A stretch of 8,836 nt of DNA from Fimbriimonadales bacterium. Lineage in GTDB: Bacteria; Armatimonadota; Fimbriimonadia; Fimbriimonadales; GBS-DC. Positions 1 through 4,217 of this stretch are shown here, in pieces. The position numbers and the translations under genes are program-made. Numbering within the stretch: position 1 is the first letter of the stretch; every line of letters starts with the position of its first letter. Under the pieces are notes generated by a model. The model did not search any database. It worked only from the letters and a program-made list of their open reading frames with translations, and was not told the DNA's origin. The stretch is taken from the NCBI GenBank assembly GCA_025060055.1, contig JANXCK010000166.1, positions 1 through 8,836 of the forward strand, written 5' to 3'.

Positions 1-363
1 CGGGCGTTCGGCGCACAGGGAATCCTGCTCACCGAGCGCGGCACCAGCTTCGGCTACAACACGCTGATCGTCGACATGGCGGGATTGCCCTTGATGCGCC
101 GCTTCGGGGTTCCGATTGTGTTCGACGCGACCCACAGCGTGCAGCGTCCTGGCGGCGCGGGCAAGCAGTCGGGCGGCGACAGGGAGTCGATTGAACCGCT
201 GGCGCGAGCGGCGGTCGCCGTCGGGATTGACGCGCTGTTTATGGAGGTGCATCCCGACCCGTCGCGTGCTTTGTCCGACGCTGCCACGCAGTATCCGCTG
301 GCGCAGGTAGAGCCGTTGCTCCAACGCCTGCTGCGAATCTGGCACGCTGCGCAACAGGTATAA
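1..363 (+). CDS. kdsA: 3-deoxy-8-phosphooctulonate synthase (KDO-8-P synthase), C-terminal part
   Basis: KdsA condenses phosphoenolpyruvate with arabinose-5-phosphate to give KDO-8-phosphate, the cytosolic entry step to the KDO sugar of lipopolysaccharide. The frame is open from base 1, so the 5' end lies outside the window; about 120 C-terminal residues of a family usually near 270-280 are present. Recognisable family segments in order are LLTERGTSFGYNTLIVDM, the FDATHSVQ strand (its His is a metal/active-site ligand in metal-dependent members), a GGxxESIEPLARAAVAVGIDALF helix region and MEVHPDPSRALSD, which carries the conserved Glu and Asp. The Asn/Cys position that separates non-metal from metal-dependent enzymes is off-window, so the class cannot be assigned. 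The TAA stop at 361-363 lies 11 bp before the nuoH ATG. The gene implies a diderm envelope. Identification is firm. Confidence 0.95.
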   Translation, partial: RAFGAQGILLTERGTSFGYNTLIVDMAGLPLMRRFGVPIVFDATHSVQRPGGAGKQSGGDRESIEPLARAAVAVGIDALFMEVHPDPSRALSDAATQYPLAQVEPLLQRLLRIWHAAQQV

Positions 364-364
364 T
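359..364 (+). promoter_or_regulatory. Perfect TATAAT -10-like hexamer overlapping the kdsA stop codon
   Basis: TATAAT spans the end of kdsA and its TAA stop. It lies 10 nt upstream of the nuoH ATG at 375 (4 nt upstream of an in-frame TTG at 369). No good -35 hexamer is seen 16-18 bp upstream; the 17-bp position reads AATCTG. If it is used, transcription would start around 370-373 and give a nuoH mRNA with almost no leader, which fits the lack of a convincing Shine-Dalgarno site before nuoH. It could equally be a chance match. Confidence 0.35.
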
Positions 365-374
365 CTCGTTGTTT

Positions 375-1577
375 ATGACGCTGGCAGACTTCGGCTGGGC
401 AATCCTGCGCATCGCGCTGATGCTGGGTTTTCTGCTCGGTGCGCTCCCGTTGGTCATTTGGCTGGAGCGGCGCGCCCTCGCATGGTTCCAAAATCGCGTC
501 GGACCCAACCGACTGGGACCGTTTGGACTGCTGCAGCCGATGGCGGACGCCGTGAAACTGTTTTTCAAAGAGGAGATTGTGCCTGCGAACGCCGACCGGC
601 TCATCTGGGCGTTGGCGCCCGCGCTGGCGCTGTTCCCCGCGCTCGTGGCGGCAGCAACCGTCCCGTGGGGACCCAATCGCTTGCTGACCCCCGTGGCGGA
701 TGTGGATATCGGGCTGCTCTACTTTTCAGCGATGTCGTCGCTGGCGGCGTATGGCGTGCTGCTGGCGGGTTGGTCGTCCAACAACAAGTATTCGTTGCTG
801 GGTGGGCTGCGGGCGTCGGCACAGGTGATTAGCTACGAGCTGGGCATGGGGCTGGCGCTGGCGACGGCGGTGCTGGCAGCAGGCAGCTTTCGCATGACCA
901 GCATCGTGGAGATGCAAGCGCAGCCGCTGTGGGGCATCGTGCCGTTGCTGCCTAACTGGCTGATTTTCACCCCGTGGGGGCTGATTGGCGGCGCACTGTT
1001 TTTCGTGTGCATGCTCGCTGAAACGAACCGTGCGCCGTTCGACCTGCCCGAAGCCGAAAGCGAGCTGGTCGCAGGCTACCAGACCGAATACAGCAGCATG
1101 AAGTTCGCCGCGTTCTTTATGGGCGAATATATCGCGATACTGGCAATTTGCGCGATTATGACCACCTGTTTTCTGGGTGGTTACCTCGCGCCGATTAACT
1201 TCTCGCCAATTCAGGCGTTGGGGGCGCAGGGTGGCTTCTGGGGCGTGCTGGCGAGCCTCACGGGCGCGCTGATGCCCCCGTTCTGGTTCCTGCTGAAGGT
1301 GTTCGCGCTGGTGTTTATGTTCTTGTGGATACGCGCGACACTGCTGCGCCTGCGCTATGACCAGTTGATGAACCTCGGCTGGCGGTTTCTCATCCCCGTC
1401 GGCTTGGTGAACCTCGCTTTGCTGACGGTGTATGTCATCTGGGGCTGGGTTCCCTCGCTGATTGGCTACGGCGTGGCGATTGTCCTCTACTTGGTGTTTT
1501 TCGGCTCGCGCAAGCCCGAGCGACGCACAGTGCTGCTGGTGCGCGAGGCACAGCCGTATCGACCGAAGGAGGCATAA
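375..1577 (+). CDS. nuoH: NADH-quinone oxidoreductase subunit H (complex I, membrane arm)
   Basis: NuoH (ND1/Nqo8) is the inner-membrane subunit that docks the peripheral arm and forms part of the quinone chamber of proton-pumping complex I. The 400-residue protein is strongly hydrophobic with eight or more membrane segments. Hallmarks visible are the N-terminal ERRALAWFQNRVGPNRLGP block followed by GLLQPMADAVKLFFKEEIVP (about residues 30-75), and the quinone-site loop AETNRAPFDLPEAESELVAG with YQTEYSSMKFA after it. The length exceeds the 325 residues of the E. coli protein; part of the excess is a C-terminal hydrophobic segment followed by a basic, soluble tail (FGSRKPERR to the end). I chose ATG 375; an in-frame TTG at 369 would add two residues. 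Neither has a clear ribosome-binding site. The stop is followed 3 nt later by nuoJ. Family assignment is firm; the start is less so. Confidence 0.97.
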   Translation: MTLADFGWAILRIALMLGFLLGALPLVIWLERRALAWFQNRVGPNRLGPFGLLQPMADAVKLFFKEEIVPANADRLIWALAPALALFPALVAAATVPWGPNRLLTPVADVDIGLLYFSAMSSLAAYGVLLAGWSSNNKYSLLGGLRASAQVISYELGMGLALATAVLAAGSFRMTSIVEMQAQPLWGIVPLLPNWLIFTPWGLIGGALFFVCMLAETNRAPFDLPEAESELVAGYQTEYSSMKFAAFFMGEYIAILAICAIMTTCFLGGYLAPINFSPIQALGAQGGFWGVLASLTGALMPPFWFLLKVFALVFMFLWIRATLLRLRYDQLMNLGWRFLIPVGLVNLALLTVYVIWGWVPSLIGYGVAIVLYLVFFGSRKPERRTVLLVREAQPYRPKEA

Positions 1578-1580
1578 CTG

Positions 1581-2081
1581 GTGGGCGAGCGTGTGCTGTT
1601 TTTCGTGTTGGCGATAGTGGCGATTTTGAGCGCGGGCGGTGTGGTGTTCTCGCGTAATCCTGTGCGCAGCGCACTGCTGCTGGTGCTGAACTTCTTCACG
1701 CTCGCGCTGATTTATTTCAGTTTGTCTGCGCAGTTTATCGGCGTGCTGCAGGTGATTGTGTACGCGGGCGCGATTATGGTGTTATTCCTGTTCGTGATTA
1801 TGCTCCTCAACCTCGGCTCGCCCGATGCCATGCCTCAAGAGCGCGATTTGAAGCGTCCTTTGGCGTACCTGATAGGGTTCGGCATCCTGGCGACGCTGGT
1901 GAGCCAGTCGCTGGCGCTGCTCATCCCTGCCACGCCCCAAGCCAGCCCCGATGTGGGCACGGCGCGCGTGATAGGGCTTGCGCTTTTCACACAGTGGGCG
2001 TATCCGCTGCTGCTGATGGGCGTGCTGCTGACTGTGGGCGTAATCGGCTCGATTCTGCTGGCGCGAAGGAGGGCTTCTTAG
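1581..2081 (+). CDS. nuoJ: NADH-quinone oxidoreductase subunit J
   Basis: NuoJ (ND6/Nqo10) is a small membrane-arm subunit of complex I, containing the helix that rearranges during coupling. The 166-residue product has about five hydrophobic segments. It carries the family signature SRNPVRSALLLVLNFFTLA near residues 24-42, and QFIGVLQVIVYAGAIMVLF near residues 51-69, which includes the conserved VYAGAI helix. It starts with GTG, preceded at 8 nt by a strong AAGGAGG-type Shine-Dalgarno site (1566-1572) lying inside the last codons of nuoH, so translation is probably coupled. It follows nuoH directly; nuoI, which normally sits between H and J, is not here. Length is normal for the family. Confidence 0.95.
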   Translation: MGERVLFFVLAIVAILSAGGVVFSRNPVRSALLLVLNFFTLALIYFSLSAQFIGVLQVIVYAGAIMVLFLFVIMLLNLGSPDAMPQERDLKRPLAYLIGFGILATLVSQSLALLIPATPQASPDVGTARVIGLALFTQWAYPLLLMGVLLTVGVIGSILLARRRAS

Positions 2082-2082
2082 C

Positions 2083-2403
2083 ATGGACGCAGTGCCCCTG
2101 AATGCGTATCTGATCCTTTCGGCGTTCCTGTTCGTGATGGGCGCAATCGGGGTGATTGTCAAGCGCAACCCGATTGTGATGTTTATGTGCATCGAACTGA
2201 TGCTCAACGCTGTGAATCTCACTTTTTTGGCGTTCGCGCGCTACCAGACTGAGTTGCTGACGCAGGTGGCGGGGCATGTGTTCGTGTTATTCGTGTTTGG
2301 CGTGGCGGCGGCGGAAGTGGCAGTTGGCTTGGGCATCATCACAGTCATTTTCCGCCTGCGCGAGAGCATCGATGTGGACGAAGTGACCCTGCTGCGCGGC
2401 TGA
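2083..2403 (+). CDS. nuoK: NADH-quinone oxidoreductase subunit K
   Basis: NuoK (ND4L/Nqo11) is a three-helix membrane-arm subunit forming part of the proton channel beside NuoJ and NuoN. The 106-residue protein shows the expected three hydrophobic segments and the two buried glutamates: Glu38 in CIELMLNAVNL and Glu78 in VAAAEVAVGLGI, matching Glu36 and Glu72 of the E. coli protein. The C-terminus SIDVDEVTLLRG is the usual family ending. The ATG begins one base after the nuoJ stop and is preceded by AAGGAGG (2066-2072) at 10 nt. The usual downstream partners nuoL, nuoM and nuoN do not follow; a slipin gene does. Confidence 0.96.
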   Translation: MDAVPLNAYLILSAFLFVMGAIGVIVKRNPIVMFMCIELMLNAVNLTFLAFARYQTELLTQVAGHVFVLFVFGVAAAEVAVGLGIITVIFRLRESIDVDEVTLLRG

Positions 2404-2434
2404 GGGGGTTGTGCGGACGCCCTTATGAAGCGGG

Positions 2435-2440
2435 TACACT
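2435..2440 (+). promoter_or_regulatory. Weak -10-like TACACT upstream of the slipin gene
   Basis: TACACT matches four of six positions of the sigma-70 -10 consensus in the 59-bp gap between nuoK and the slipin gene. No recognisable -35 lies at proper spacing; the nearest candidate, TTGTGC at 2409-2414, is 20 bp away. The slipin gene may simply be read through from the nuo genes. Low confidence. Confidence 0.2.
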
Positions 2441-2447
2441 ATGCAAC

Positions 2448-2454
2448 GAGGGAG
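2448..2454 (+). promoter_or_regulatory. Ribosome-binding site deciding the slipin start
   Basis: GAGGGAG lies 8 nt before ATG 2463. It selects that start over an upstream in-frame non-ATG codon at 2409, which would add 18 hydrophilic residues (MCGRPYEAG...) not expected before the membrane anchor of a stomatin-like protein. Confidence 0.7.
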
Positions 2455-2462
2455 ATAGCACG

Positions 2463-3263
2463 ATGAACTTCATAGACAACCCGTTGTCGGCGACCACTAT
2501 TGCGCTTATTCTGTTCGTAATCGTGATCTTGCGGGCGTCGCTGCGCGTGCTACCTGAGTGGGAGCGCGCCGTGGTTCTGCGTCTTGGACGCTTCCAAGCG
2601 GTCAAAGGACCAGGGCTGATTTTCCTGATTCCGATTATCGACACAGCACGGATTGTGGACACGCGCATCGTGACGATGAATGTGCCCCGCCAAGAGGCGA
2701 TTACGAGCGATAATGTGTCGGTGAGTGTGGACGCGGTGGTGCTGTTCAAGGTGATGGATCCGAAAGACGCCGTCGTGCAGATTACCGACTACATTCAGAC
2801 CGCCAGCCTGATTGCGCAGACCACCTTGCGCAGCGTGATAGGGCAGGCGGAGCTGGACGACCTGCTGGCGCGACGCGACAAAATCAACCAGCAACTGCAA
2901 ACCATCATCGACGAGCAGACGGAGGCGTTCGGCGTGAAGGTCACCAGCGTTGAGGTGCGTGATGTGATTTTGCCCGAAGAGATGAAGCGGGCGCTGGCGC
3001 GTCAGGCAGAGAGCGAGCGCGAGCGCCGTGCCAAAATCATCGCCGCAGAGGGCGAGTATCAAGCAGCAGAGAAGCTGGTACAAGCGGCGCAGATGATAGC
3101 CCAGCAGCCTGCGGCACTGCAACTGCGCTACCTGCAGACACTGGCGGAAATCACAGGCGAGCACAACACCACTGTCGTTTTCCCCATCCCGATGGAGCTG
3201 GTGCGCCCACTGATGGACGGCGCGCTGCAGCACAGCACACCGCAAACGCCCTCTAAAGCCTGA
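2463..3263 (+). CDS. Slipin: stomatin/SPFH-domain membrane protein
   Basis: This is a prokaryotic stomatin-like protein, a membrane-anchored scaffold that oligomerises in lipid microdomains. The 266-residue sequence begins with a single hydrophobic hairpin or membrane segment (about residues 10-28). It continues with the SPFH domain (about 29-190), showing the typical ERAVVLRLGRFQAVKGPG, IPIIDTARIVDTR, VSVDAVVLFKV and the conserved TTLRSVIGQAELDDLLARRD helix. A charged helical, probably coiled-coil region follows (about 170-215: EEMKRALARQAESERERRAKIIAAEG), then the usual hydrophobic LRYLQTLAEI stretch. The length fits the slipin subfamily (250-270) rather than flotillin or the HflK/HflC proteases. 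The frequent partner NfeD membrane serine protease is not adjacent. The position right after nuoHJK suggests co-transcription, but a functional tie to complex I is inference. Confidence 0.92.
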   Translation: MNFIDNPLSATTIALILFVIVILRASLRVLPEWERAVVLRLGRFQAVKGPGLIFLIPIIDTARIVDTRIVTMNVPRQEAITSDNVSVSVDAVVLFKVMDPKDAVVQITDYIQTASLIAQTTLRSVIGQAELDDLLARRDKINQQLQTIIDEQTEAFGVKVTSVEVRDVILPEEMKRALARQAESERERRAKIIAAEGEYQAAEKLVQAAQMIAQQPAALQLRYLQTLAEITGEHNTTVVFPIPMELVRPLMDGALQHSTPQTPSKA

Positions 3264-3281
3264 AATTGGGGGAAACGGCGC

Positions 3282-3785
3282 GACGGCGCTCCCGCTGTCT
3301 GCACGCAACGGCAAGCGCGGTGCATATGGCGCGACGGCGTGCCCGCCGCCGCGTGCGCTGGCAAGAATCTCCTGCGCCCAATCAAGTGGTGCATCGTAGA
3401 GACTGTTCAGAAAGTCCTGTTGCGTCGCGTCGACGTCTCGCCGATGGATGTGACTTGGGCGTCTCGCCTAAGCCCAAAGTGGCTTAGACAGTCGTGTCCA
3501 AGCCCCAACGCACGGACACGGCTGTCCGTGCTACGGATGCACGGGTTGGAAGCCCGTGCCACGCAGGCGCGTCGGCACAACGCCAGCGCGACGGTGCGAC
3601 GGCATCCTGCTGTCGTGAGCCGATGGCGCGGACGCCATCGTACCGTGTGTCGCCGTCGGCGCGACACCGACACGACGCAAACCTGCTCGTATTCTTGTAC
3701 CAACTGCCCTTCCGAATGGCGCGGTCGTCGGCGAGGACGCCGACGCGACGCAGAGTGCGCCCGTAGCGTCAGCGTCTCGCTGACG
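3282..3785. repeat. Cluster of about a dozen short hairpins with differing stems
   Basis: Hairpins read directly (left arm / right arm, loop): 3282-3288/3293-3299 (CTCC, one G-T); 3331-3339/3344-3352 (TGCC, one mismatch); 3454-3461/3465-3472 (TCT, one G-T); 3481-3490/3495-3504 (GTCG, one mismatch); 3510-3518/3523-3531 (CGGC, perfect); 3539-3545/3553-3559 (7-nt loop, perfect); 3568-3576/3582-3590 (two mismatches); 3597-3604/3608-3615 (TCC, one G-T); 3621-3628/3633-3640 (CGGA, perfect); 3647-3653/3661-3667 (7-nt loop, perfect); 3726-3733/3738-3745 (AGGA, perfect); 3767-3774/3778-3785 (TCT, perfect). Stem sequences differ from one to the next, while many share an inner GCG...CGC closing segment. 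The units are not evenly spaced and have no common spacer length, so this is not a CRISPR array. It resembles REP/BIME-type intergenic palindromes; family identity is unknown to me. Confidence 0.75.
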
Positions 3786-3796
3786 AACCGCTTTGA

Positions 3797-3884
3797 CCCT
3801 CACTCCCAGCCCCTCTCCCACGAGGAGAGGGGAGCCGAGTTCCCCCTCGCCCACGCTGTGGGAGAGGGGGTCAGGGGGTGAGGG
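3797..3884. repeat. Palindromic CCCTCAC...GTGAGGG element
   Basis: The element begins CCCTCACTCCCAG followed by CCCCTCTCCCAC (to 3821) and ends with its near-complement GTGGGAGAGGGGG then TCAGGGGGTGAGGG (3858-3884); the arms differ by a few bases and one indel. Inside the left half is a second perfect hairpin, CCCCTCTCC (3810-3818) with GGAGAGGGG (3824-3832) and a 5-nt loop. Elements reading CCCTCACCCCC...CCCTCTCCC are, as I recall, widespread in Chloroflexota, cyanobacteria and related genomes as non-autonomous intergenic repeats. No coding capacity is seen. Confidence 0.75.
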
Positions 3885-3946
3885 CAAATGAAGCATTTGA
3901 ACCCCAACTGGTAAGTGCCTCAAAGGTTAAATCGTCCCTTTTCTGC

Positions 3947-3969
3947 GGGGCGGGTTAGGAACCCGCCCC
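3947..3969. repeat. Perfect 10-bp hairpin GGGGCGGGTT/AACCCGCCCC
   Basis: The arms 3947-3956 and 3960-3969 are exactly complementary around a 3-nt AGG loop. It resembles the very common GTAGGGGCGGGTT...AACCCGCCCCTAC intergenic palindromes of several GC-rich phyla. There is no T-tract after it, so a rho-independent terminator role is unlikely. Confidence 0.8.
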
Positions 3970-3988
3970 TACCCGAAACGCTCTGTAG

Positions 3989-4009
3989 GGGCGCGTTCTC
4001 AACGCGCCC
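3989..4009. repeat. Perfect 9-bp hairpin GGGCGCGTT/AACGCGCCC
   Basis: The arms 3989-3997 and 4001-4009 are exactly complementary with a CTC loop. It shares the GTAGGGGCG prefix (from 3985) and the GTT-loop-AAC top with the hairpin at 3947-3969, but the stem bases differ in a compensated way (CGGG/CCCG against CGCG/CGCG). The two look like sister copies. Confidence 0.78.
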
Positions 4010-4067
4010 AAAACAAAACGATTTCATATTTGAGGCACTTATTACACCGATTGGGGTCTCGAATGAG

Positions 4068-4163
4068 ACGGCTAAAGCCGTTCCTGTGCAAGCGAAGCCG
4101 ACCTGCGGCGGCTCTTTAGCCCGCGAAGGCGGGCTTTGTCTGCACAGGAACGGCTTCAGCCGT
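4068..4163. repeat. 96-bp element with 23-bp terminal inverted repeats (ACGGCTAAAGCCGT type)
   Basis: The left end 4068-4090 is complementary to the right end 4141-4163 in 22 of 23 positions. Each end is itself a small palindrome: ACGGCT-AA-AGCCGT on the left and ACGGCT-TC-AGCCGT on the right. The centre holds AGCCG/CGGCT (4096-4100/4109-4113) and a perfect 7-bp stem AGCCCGC/GCGGGCT (4118-4124/4129-4135, loop GAAG) followed by TTT. That inner hairpin could act as a weak terminator on the + strand, but the T-run is short. The whole could fold into a cruciform with side hairpins. Placed 54 bp upstream of the glycosyltransferase ATG. Confidence 0.78.
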
Positions 4164-4173
4164 ACCCGGAATG

Positions 4174-4204
4174 TTGCGCTACTTGAAACCCCGACTGGTA
4201 TTAT
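4174..4204 (+). promoter_or_regulatory. Possible promoter of the glycosyltransferase gene
   Basis: TATTAT (4199-4204, five of six -10 positions) lies 13 nt before the ATG, with TTGCGC (4174-4179) 19 bp upstream as a poor -35. The -10 begins on the last T of the repeat motif copy at 4183-4199, so promoter and repeat overlap. Tentative. Confidence 0.3.
4183..4199 (+). repeat. Third copy of the TTGAAACCCC(A/G)ACTGGT motif
   Basis: TTGAAACCCCGACTGGT repeats, in direct orientation, the 16-bp TTGAACCCCAACTGGT at 3897-3912, and in inverted orientation the segment 4046-4063. The two direct copies bracket the 270-bp block that contains both terminal-inverted-repeat elements. The copies have diverged by two or more bases. 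Confidence 0.6.
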
Positions 4205-4207
4205 ATC

Positions 4208-4214
4208 GGAAGGG
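4208..4214 (+). promoter_or_regulatory. Shine-Dalgarno-like GGAAGGG before the glycosyltransferase start
   Basis: GGAAGGG ends 3 nt before ATG 4218, closer than ideal; the in-frame TTG at 4227 would sit 12 nt away. ATG 4218 is preferred because the frame upstream consists of repeat elements. Confidence 0.45.
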
Positions 4215-4217
4215 CAT

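Larger units (their letters stand above)
3896..4064. repeat. MITE-like element with long terminal inverted repeats
   Basis: The left arm TAAGTGCCTCAAA then GGTTAAATCGT (3912-3935) is the inverted partner of 4018-4041, matching in about 20 of 24 positions. The similarity extends outward on both sides: TTGAACCCCAACTGGT at 3897-3912 corresponds to the complement of 4046-4063 (TTCGAGACCCCAATCGGT), with a few extra bases before AAGTGCC on the right. The interior (3936-4017) holds two perfect hairpins annotated separately. At about 170 bp with no ORF, it fits a non-autonomous, transposon-like or folded-RNA repeat. The direct target duplication that would prove insertion is not obvious. Confidence 0.65.
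3264..4217. other. 954-bp non-coding spacer built from several palindromic repeat elements
   Basis: No ORF here encodes a recognisable protein, and those open in it are arginine-rich frames running through the repeats. Almost the whole spacer is accounted for by inverted-repeat structures: short hairpins (3282-3785), a CCCTCAC/GTGAGGG element (3797-3884), a terminal-inverted-repeat element with two inner hairpins (3896-4064) and a second one (4068-4163). Stretches where I see nothing defined are 3353-3453 and 3668-3725. There is no transposase gene. The spacer separates the slipin gene from the glycosyltransferase gene, both on the + strand. Confidence 0.8.

Noticed and set aside
2409..2462. 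Upstream non-ATG start for the slipin gene
   Set aside because: The Shine-Dalgarno GAGGGAG at 2448-2454 points to ATG 2463, and the extra 18 residues do not fit the family N-terminus.
3454..3785. CRISPR array
   Set aside because: The units differ in stem sequence, have no identical direct repeat and no regular spacer length, and no cas gene is in the window.
3339..3881. 180-residue + strand ORF in the spacer, and neighbouring ORFs on both strands (3266-3487, 3494-3766, 3407-3703, 3531-3923)
   Set aside because: They are Arg/Ser/Thr-rich frames running through palindromic repeats, with no recognisable domain and no good ribosome-binding site.
4118..4138. Rho-independent terminator
   Set aside because: The stem is perfect but followed by only three T's and it is part of the symmetric 4068-4163 repeat; kept only as a possibility within that entry.
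3915..4217. In-frame 5' extension of the glycosyltransferase gene giving a 648-residue protein
   Set aside because: The extension translates two inverted-repeat elements, has no resemblance to the family, and ATG 4218 has a Shine-Dalgarno-like sequence just before it.
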